This document shows, in pieces, positions 44,220 through 49,382 of a DNA stretch of 49,382 bases (position 1 is the first letter of the stretch; each line of letters begins with the position of its first letter). Origin of the DNA: Bradyrhizobium agreste (GTDB lineage: Bacteria > Pseudomonadota > Alphaproteobacteria > Rhizobiales > Xanthobacteraceae); the NCBI RefSeq assembly GCF_016031625.1, contig NZ_JACCHP010000034.1:1-49382 (forward strand), in the 5' to 3' direction. The translations under genes and the position numbers were made by a program. Below the pieces are notes generated by a model. The model had not been told where the DNA came from. It worked only from the letters and a program-made list of their open reading frames with translations, and searched no databases.

Positions 44220-45380
44220 ATGCAGCGCATCACCTGTCTGGAGCGCGACGACTGGCGGGAGACCGCGGCGCGATGCGGCTTCGTCTTCCACACCATGGAC
44301 GGCGAGCGCTATTGGGACGAGCGGGCCTATTACGGCTTCACGCTGGACGAGATCGAGCGCGGCATCGAGGCGCCGACCGGCGAGATCGACGCGATGTGCC
44401 TGGAGCTTGCCGGCCGTGTCATCGGCGACGAGCGCTCCTTGCGGCGCTTGAAGATTCCGGAAGCGTTCTGGGGCCTGATCGCCGAGAGCTGGAAGCGCCG
44501 CGACCGCAGCCTCTATGGCCGGCTCGATCTGAGGTTCGACGGCAAGTCGCCGGCAAAGCTGCTCGAGTACAATGCGGATACGCCGACCTCGATCTTCGAG
44601 GCCGCGGTGTTCCAATGGACCTGGCTCGAACAGGCGATCGAACGCCGCGTCATCCCGGCGCGTGCCGACCAGTTCAACTCCATCCATGAGCGGCTGATCG
44701 CAGCATGGAAGGAGATCGCCGGCGGTCGCCACGTCCATCTCACCGGGATCACCGGCAACGAAGAGGACGCCGGCACGCTCGCTTATCTCGAAGACACCGC
44801 GCGCCAGGCCGGACTTACGACGACGCTGCTCAACATCGAGCAGGTCGGCTGGCGCGACGAGGCCGGCGGCTTCGTCGATCTCGACGAGAACGACATCGCG
44901 CTCGCCTTCAAGCTCTATCCCTGGGAATGGATGTTCCAGGACGCCTTCGGCGCCAAGCTGAAGGATGCGCCGACGCGCTGGATCGAGCCGCCATGGAAGG
45001 CGGTGCTGTCCAACAAGGGCATCTTGCCGCTGCTCTGGGAGATGTTTCCGAACCATCCCAATCTGCTGCCGGCCTTCTTCGAGGACGACCCGCGCGCCGC
45101 CGAGCTCGGCACGTCCTATGTGCGCAAGCCGCTGCTGTCGCGCGAAGGCGCCAATGTCACGCTGGTTTCCGGCGGCATGCCGCTCGACGAGCAGACGGGG
45201 CCGTACGGCGCCGAAGGCTTCGTGCGCCAGGCCTTGTCACCGCTGCCGAATTTTTCTGGCTTCTATCCCGTGATCGGAAGCTGGCTGGTGAACCACGAGC
45301 CCTGCGGGCTGTCGATCCGCGAGGACGAGAGCCCGATCACGGGCAACCGCTCGCGATTTCTCCCGCACGCGATTTTGTGA
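44220..45380 (+). CDS. Glutathionylspermidine synthase-like ATP-grasp enzyme (YgiC/YjfC)
   Basis: A 386-residue protein of the GSP_synth family, an ATP-grasp ligase fold. Segments: RLDLRFDGKSPAKLLEYNADTPTSIFEAA (substrate/Mg region), ERLIAAWKEI, HLTGITGNEEDAGTLAYLED, ALAFKLYPWEWMFQD, WKAVLSNKGILPLLWEMFPNHPNLLPA and YVRKPLLSREGANV (ATP-binding Lys). It lacks the N-terminal amidase domain of E. coli GspS, as in YgiC/YjfC, which do not make glutathionylspermidine as far as known. Probably forms an amide or amide-like bond on an unknown acceptor. Three nt after the YgiB-like gene; a repeat follows. Confidence 0.88.
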   Translation: MQRITCLERDDWRETAARCGFVFHTMDGERYWDERAYYGFTLDEIERGIEAPTGEIDAMCLELAGRVIGDERSLRRLKIPEAFWGLIAESWKRRDRSLYGRLDLRFDGKSPAKLLEYNADTPTSIFEAAVFQWTWLEQAIERRVIPARADQFNSIHERLIAAWKEIAGGRHVHLTGITGNEEDAGTLAYLEDTARQAGLTTTLLNIEQVGWRDEAGGFVDLDENDIALAFKLYPWEWMFQDAFGAKLKDAPTRWIEPPWKAVLSNKGILPLLWEMFPNHPNLLPAFFEDDPRAAELGTSYVRKPLLSREGANVTLVSGGMPLDEQTGPYGAEGFVRQALSPLPNFSGFYPVIGSWLVNHEPCGLSIREDESPITGNRSRFLPHAIL

Positions 45381-45386
45381 CGGCCC

Positions 45387-45552
45387 GTCATTCCGGGGCG
45401 CGACGCAGTCGCGAACTATGATGCGCAGTTGCGCATCAGAGAATCCATAGCCACAGGCAGACCGAAGGGCCCCACGTCTGACCGCCTGCCCATTTCGGAG
45501 CCCTGTGGTTATGGATTCCGGGCTCCGCGCTTACGCGCGGCCCCGGAATGAC
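45387..45552. repeat. Palindromic intergenic repeat (GTCATTCCGGGG family), copy 3
   Basis: Outer arms GTCATTCCGGGG (45387-45398) and CCCCGGAATGAC (45541-45552); inner arms GAATCCATAGCCACAGG (45441-45457) and CCCTGTGGTTATGGATTC (45501-45518). Longest copy of the family here (166 nt). Between the convergent ATP-grasp gene and cheR. Confidence 0.85.
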
Positions 45553-45562
45553 GAGAAGCAGA

Positions 45563-46435
45563 TCACCTCGCCGCAGCGACCTTCAGCGGCTGCGGCATCA
45601 ATCCGCCCATGGGGCGGCCAGAGCGCGCGGGGTTGAGCTCATAGAGACCGCGGCGATCGGCGATTGGGCGGAACGCGTCCGTGAGGCCGACGACGGATTC
45701 GGCGGCGCCAAGCAGCAACGTGCCGTCGGCCTCCATCGCCTTCGCCATGCGCTCGAAAATCACCGCCTTGGTGTCCTGGTCGAAATAGATCAGCACGTTG
45801 CGGCAGAAGATCACGTCGAACGTGCCGAGGTGGGAGAAGTCCTGCAGCAGATTGAGCTGGCGGAACTGCACCATGGCGCGAATGTCGGCGTTGAGCTGCC
45901 AGAGCTCGCCGGTTTGCGCGAAGTATTTCACCAGATGCTGGATCGGCAGGCCGCGCTGCACCTCGAACTGGCTGTAGACGCCGGCCTTGGATTTCTCCAG
46001 CACCTCCTGCGACAGGTCGGTGGCGACGATCTCGATGCGCCAGCCGGCGAGAGCTGAGCCCATCTCCTTCACGCACATCGCGATCGAATAGGGCTCCTGC
46101 CCGGTCGAGGAGGCCGCCGACCAGATTCGAAGCGACCTGCGCGCCGCACGCGCCTGGATCAGCTCCGGCAGGATGGTGTCGCGCAGGTGATCGAACGGAA
46201 TCTTGTCGCGATAGAAGAACGTCTCGTTGGTGGTCATCGCTTCGACCACGTCGGTCGCAAGCCGGCCGTCGCCGTTCCTGATCTTCAGAACGAGATCGGG
46301 AATGCCGGGAAGGCTTGCCTTGCGCGCGAGCGGCAGCAGCCGGCTCTCGACCAGATATTGCTTGTCGGCGGAGAGATCGAGACCGGAGCGCTCTTTCAGG
46401 AACTTGCGCAGATAATCGTAATCTGCGGGTGTCAC
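45563..46435 (-). CDS. cheR: Chemotaxis protein methyltransferase CheR
   Basis: A 290-residue S-adenosylmethionine-dependent enzyme that methylates glutamates of chemoreceptors. N-terminal helical domain (YDYLRKFLKERSGLDLSADKQYLVESRL), then TTNETFFYRDKIPFDHL, the SAM motif LRIWSAASSTGQEPYSIAM and the CheR signature IFCRNVLIYFD. GTG 46435 start overlaps the cheB stop (GTGA). Last gene of the che operon, with the palindromic repeat 3' of it. C-terminal Ala/Pro-rich tail has no pentapeptide-like motif evident. Confidence 0.95.
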   Translation of the reverse strand: MTPADYDYLRKFLKERSGLDLSADKQYLVESRLLPLARKASLPGIPDLVLKIRNGDGRLATDVVEAMTTNETFFYRDKIPFDHLRDTILPELIQARAARRSLRIWSAASSTGQEPYSIAMCVKEMGSALAGWRIEIVATDLSQEVLEKSKAGVYSQFEVQRGLPIQHLVKYFAQTGELWQLNADIRAMVQFRQLNLLQDFSHLGTFDVIFCRNVLIYFDQDTKAVIFERMAKAMEADGTLLLGAAESVVGLTDAFRPIADRRGLYELNPARSGRPMGGLMPQPLKVAAAR

Positions 46436-47628
46436 GAGCGATCTCCCGCGAACAGGCGGTTGACCTTGGGGCCGATCTGGTTGAGCGGCAGGATCGCCGC
46501 GCAGATGCCGGCATTGGCCGCCGCGCCCGGCATGCCCCAGACCACGCTGGAGGCTTCGTCCTGCGCGATCACGCTGCCGCCGGCCGCAACGATCTCCTTG
46601 CCGCCGCGCATTCCGTCCGAGCCCATGCCGGTCAGGATCAACGAGAGGATGTTGCCGTGCCAGACCTCGATGGCGGAGGTGAAGAGCGGATCGACCGCAG
46701 GTTTGCAGAAATTGACGGCGGGGCCGTCGTCGAGCGCGATCACAGGATCAGCGCCGCTGCGCGCGACGCGCATGTGCTTGCCGCCCGGTGCGAGGTAAAT
46801 CCGTCCCGGCTTCACCGGCTCCCCGTCGACCGCCTCGCTCGCCGGCCGGCGGCTCGAGCGCGCCAGATGCTCGGCCAGGATGGTGGTGAAGGTCGGCGGC
46901 ATGTGCTGGGTGATCAGCACCGGGAAGCGATCGATCACGGGGCCGAGCTCGGTGACGAGCGCCATCAGCGCCTGAGGGCCGCCGGTCGAGGAGCCGATCA
47001 GCAGCACCTTGGGTGCCTGGGTCGAGAACGGACGTGTCGCGAGCGATCCTGACGACGCGGCCGGCACCGCCGGAGCGGGCGCAGGCGCCGCAGGCCGCGC
47101 GACAGGGCCGCGCGCGACGGGAGCCGGGCTCGCCGGCGCCAGCGGCGGGCTCGCAACCGCAGACTTGCGACGCAGACGCGCGCCCAGATGACGGATCTTC
47201 TGGATCAGGTCGTGATGGAAAATGTCCGCGGCCGACGCCTCACGCGTCGATTCCGGCTTGGGAATGTAATCGGCCGCGCCGAGCGACAACGCCTTGAAGC
47301 TGATCTCCGCGTTGCGGCGGGTCAGGGTCGAAGCCATGATGATGACGAGATCGCGCTTCTTCGCGAGCAGTTGCGGCAGCGCGGAGAGACCATCGAGCTG
47401 GGGCATTTCGATGTCGAGCACGGCAACATCGGGATTGATGCGATCGAGCTGGTTGACCGCCTCGAGCCCGGTGCGCAGCGACGCCGCGACCTCCATGTCG
47501 TGCTCGGCACCGATCCAGCGCGAGATCAGACCGCGGATGACGACGGAGTCATCGACGATCATCACCCGCAGCGGCCCGGCATCGCGCGACGTGCCCGTGG
47601 TCGAACTACCTGCGAACGCAACACTCAT
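46432..47628 (-). CDS. cheB: Chemotaxis response regulator methylesterase CheB
   Basis: A 398-residue two-domain protein that demethylates or deamidates chemoreceptors. Receiver domain with acceptor D72 (PDVAVLDIEMPQLDG); Pro/Ala-rich linker (about 155-195); methylesterase domain with catalytic triad S214 (IGSSTGGPQ), H242 (ITQHMPPTF) and D338 (TGMGSDGM). Active when phosphorylated by CheA. Its stop overlaps the cheR start; cheY lies upstream across 75 nt. Confidence 0.96.
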   Translation of the reverse strand: MSVAFAGSSTTGTSRDAGPLRVMIVDDSVVIRGLISRWIGAEHDMEVAASLRTGLEAVNQLDRINPDVAVLDIEMPQLDGLSALPQLLAKKRDLVIIMASTLTRRNAEISFKALSLGAADYIPKPESTREASAADIFHHDLIQKIRHLGARLRRKSAVASPPLAPASPAPVARGPVARPAAPAPAPAVPAASSGSLATRPFSTQAPKVLLIGSSTGGPQALMALVTELGPVIDRFPVLITQHMPPTFTTILAEHLARSSRRPASEAVDGEPVKPGRIYLAPGGKHMRVARSGADPVIALDDGPAVNFCKPAVDPLFTSAIEVWHGNILSLILTGMGSDGMRGGKEIVAAGGSVIAQDEASSVVWGMPGAAANAGICAAILPLNQIGPKVNRLFAGDRS

Positions 47629-47703
47629 TACCCACCAACTCAGACTGAAACGGTTCAGTTGAAAACAAACGCCGAAGGATCCGTTCAGCCTCCGGGCGCT
47701 CGC

Positions 47704-48069
47704 TCAGATCAGGCCGACTTCCTGAAATTTCGCCGTCACGATGTCCTTGTCGAACGGCTTCATGATGTACTCGTTGGCGCCGGCGTGCAGCGCGCGCGCG
47801 ATATGCGCGACGTCGTTCTCGGTGGTGCAGAACACCACCTTGGGCTGGTCGCCGCCGGGCATGCGCCTGAGATGGCCGAGGAACTCGTAGCCGTCCATGA
47901 CCGGCATGTTCCAGTCGAGCAGTACTGCGTCGGGCAGGCCGCGCTTGCAGGCCTCCAGCGCCTTCTCACCGTCCTCGGCTTCGAGGATCTGGAAGTCGAG
48001 CCCCTCCAGGATCCGGCGCGCAACCTTTCGGATGACGCTGGAATCATCAACGACGAGACAAGTTCGCAT
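47704..48069 (-). CDS. cheY: Chemotaxis response regulator CheY
   Basis: A 121-residue single-domain receiver. Phospho-acceptor D52 (DAVLLDWNMPVMDGYEFL), acidic pair in VVDDSSVIRK, switch Thr in VFCTTENDVAH, Lys in YIMKPFDKD. It relays CheA phosphate to the flagellar motor (or acts as a phosphate sink, since alphaproteobacteria often have several). ATG 48069 follows GAGG; the frame is open 36 nt further without a better start. 64 nt downstream of cheW. Confidence 0.95.
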   Translation of the reverse strand: MRTCLVVDDSSVIRKVARRILEGLDFQILEAEDGEKALEACKRGLPDAVLLDWNMPVMDGYEFLGHLRRMPGGDQPKVVFCTTENDVAHIARALHAGANEYIMKPFDKDIVTAKFQEVGLI

Positions 48070-48133
48070 GTGAACCTCTGCTTCCTTCCCCCTTTGCGGG
48101 GGCACTTAAGTCCTCGGCGGCAATGCCGCCGTA

Positions 48134-48601
48134 TCAGGCCGCCATCATCTCGGGCGCGAGCTCGAGCACGCGGTCGACGTCGAGGACGACCATGAGCTGG
48201 CCGTCGAGGCGGTGGACGCCGCCGGCGAGCTTGGCCATGCGGGGGTCGAGGTTGACGGGGTTGTCCTCCTTGCCGTCCTCGGGCAGGCGCAGCACCTCGC
48301 CGATCTGGTCGATCAGGAGGCCATAGGATTCGCCGCGCAAATCGACGCCGACCGCCATCGCGGTCTTGCCGTCCGCGTCCTTGGGCAGGCCGAGGCGCGA
48401 GCGCATGTCGACCACGGTGACGATGCGGCCGCGCAGGTTCAGCACGCCGGCGATCTCGCGCGAGGCCAAGGGCACGCGGGTGACGCGCTCGGGCATGAAC
48501 ACGTCCTGGACGCGCGAGATCGGCAGGCCGAACAGCTGGCCGCCGATCATCGCGGTGACGTACTCGACCATGGCGCCTTCGCTGGACTGGGTCTTGCTCA
48601 T
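48134..48601 (-). CDS. cheW: Chemotaxis coupling protein CheW
   Basis: A 155-residue SH3-like coupling protein that joins receptors to the CheA kinase. Seen: VTAMIGGQLFGLPISRVQDVF, VPLASREIAGVLNLRGRIVTVVDMRSRLGL (CheW core with NLRG) and GLLIDQIGEVLRL. ATG 48601 is 34 nt after the cheA stop. Confidence 0.95.
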   Translation of the reverse strand: MSKTQSSEGAMVEYVTAMIGGQLFGLPISRVQDVFMPERVTRVPLASREIAGVLNLRGRIVTVVDMRSRLGLPKDADGKTAMAVGVDLRGESYGLLIDQIGEVLRLPEDGKEDNPVNLDPRMAKLAGGVHRLDGQLMVVLDVDRVLELAPEMMAA

Positions 48602-48635
48602 CTTACCTCTCTCCTGATCGATCCCGCTTTGGGGC

Positions 48636-49382
48636 CTAAGCCGCGGCCGCCCGGCTCAGCTCGGAGGCGCCGGCGGCGCCCGCGGTCTGCTCCTTCAGCG
48701 CCGCGATCAGGCCGGGACGGTCGAACTTGGCGACGTAATCGTGGAAGCCGGCCTGACGGCCGCGCTCGATCGCCGCCGGCGACACCAGCGCGGAGAGGCC
48801 GATGATCGGCGTCGCAGCGAGGTTGTTGTCGGCGCGGACGACTTCGGCGAACTCGAACCCGTTCATGTCCGGCATCTCGATGTCGGTCAGGATCACGTCG
48901 AAGTTCTGGGCGCGCAATGCGGCGAGGCCCTCCTGCGCGGTCGGCGCGGTGCGGACGCGGTAGCCGGCGGCCTTCAGCACCGGCGCCAGCATGTTGCGGA
49001 AGAACGCGCTGTCGTCGACCAGCAGCACCGACTGCGAGTGCAGCGACGGCTTCATCTCCTTGCGGGTGAACCAGTCCGCGAACGCCATCGGCAGGAAGTG
49101 GCCGACGTCGATCACCTCGGTGGCCTGGCCCTTGATCACGGCCGAGCCGAGAATGCCGGAGGAGGAGCCGCCGACCTCGATGTTGAGCCGTTCCTCGACG
49201 ATGTCGATGATCTCGTCGACGACGAGGCCCATGGAGCGGCCGTCGTCGGCGAACACCAGGATCGGCTGGGCGCCCTGGCTGGCGATGGTGACGCCGTCCA
49301 TGGCGACCAGCGGCATCAGCTGCTCGCGGTACTGCACCATGTAGCGGCCGTTCGAGAACTCGATCTTGTCGGCCGGCAGCTC
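48636..49382 (-). CDS. cheA: Chemotaxis histidine kinase CheA, C-terminal part with receiver (partial)
   Basis: The gene runs off the right edge; 248 C-terminal residues are visible. The first part is the P5/CheW-like regulatory domain (QPILVFADDGRSMGLVVDEIIDIVEE, GSAVIKGQATEVIDVGHFL), then WFTRKEM and a full receiver domain (SVLLVDDSAFFRNML, acceptor Asp in FDVILTDIEMPDMNGFEF). So this CheA is a hybrid kinase with a fused receiver, as in the Rhizobiales che1-type operons. The kinase and phosphotransfer domains lie outside the window. First gene seen of a cheA-cheW-cheY-cheB-cheR operon. Confidence 0.94.
   Translation of the reverse strand, partial: ELPADKIEFSNGRYMVQYREQLMPLVAMDGVTIASQGAQPILVFADDGRSMGLVVDEIIDIVEERLNIEVGGSSSGILGSAVIKGQATEVIDVGHFLPMAFADWFTRKEMKPSLHSQSVLLVDDSAFFRNMLAPVLKAAGYRVRTAPTAQEGLAALRAQNFDVILTDIEMPDMNGFEFAEVVRADNNLAATPIIGLSALVSPAAIERGRQAGFHDYVAKFDRPGLIAALKEQTAGAAGASELSRAAAA

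Overview
The window looks like chromosomal DNA of a high-GC alphaproteobacterium of the Rhizobiales, most likely Bradyrhizobium or a close relative. The grounds are a CtrA-type cell-cycle regulator next to flagellar export genes, a cheA(receiver)-cheW-cheY-cheB-cheR operon, Pao-type aldehyde oxidoreductase genes, and many GC-rich palindromic intergenic repeats of the kind that litter Bradyrhizobium genomes. The genus is inference; no rRNA or other marker gene is present.

Layout. (1) 1-280: the 3' end of an IS481-like insertion sequence. (2) 520-10275: an amino-acid/polyamine catabolism block: gamma-glutamyltransferase, a PuuB-like FAD oxidase, a polar amino acid ABC transporter, two XRE-cupin regulators, D-amino acid dehydrogenase and an omega-amino acid:pyruvate aminotransferase. 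(3) 10430-15113: paoABC-type molybdenum aldehyde oxidoreductase with a divergent TetR regulator. (4) 15.1-19.0 kb: a gene-poor stretch with an orphan ABC substrate-binding protein and an FAD monooxygenase, possibly acquired. (5) 19.1-21.0 kb: a DUF4864 protein and an MFS transporter. (6) 21.2-25.6 kb: a periplasmic copper-handling operon (His-rich protein, lipoprotein, CusC-like outer membrane protein, multicopper oxidase, cupredoxin, CusF-like chaperone). (7) 25.9-28.0 kb: flhA. (8) 28.5-30.3 kb: a repeat-filled non-coding stretch. (9) 30.3-35.1 kb: a small ORF, a NarL-like regulator with a degenerate receiver, and an opposing operon encoding a Thr/Ser/Asn-rich secreted peptide plus a MacA/MacB-type exporter. 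(10) 35.6-40.0 kb: type II NADH dehydrogenase, an AraC regulator, and an ECF sigma/anti-sigma pair. (11) 40.2-43.3 kb: fliJ, fliI and divergent ctrA. (12) 43.4-45.4 kb: a DUF350 / YgiB-like / glutathionylspermidine-synthase-like operon. (13) 45.6 kb to the end: a chemotaxis operon read on the minus strand, cheA running off the right edge.

The motility parts (flhA, fliI, fliJ, ctrA, che) would work together: export of flagellar subunits, cell-cycle control of flagellar genes, and chemosensory signalling. The most interesting parts are the exporter with its small secreted Thr-rich protein and intercistronic hairpin (31487-35125), a dense cluster of seven GANTC (CcrM methylation) sites upstream of ctrA (42280-42470), the little-understood DUF350/YgiB/YgiC-like operon, and a copper operon that has an outer-membrane channel but no inner-membrane pump. 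I saw no tRNA, rRNA, CRISPR array or replication origin.
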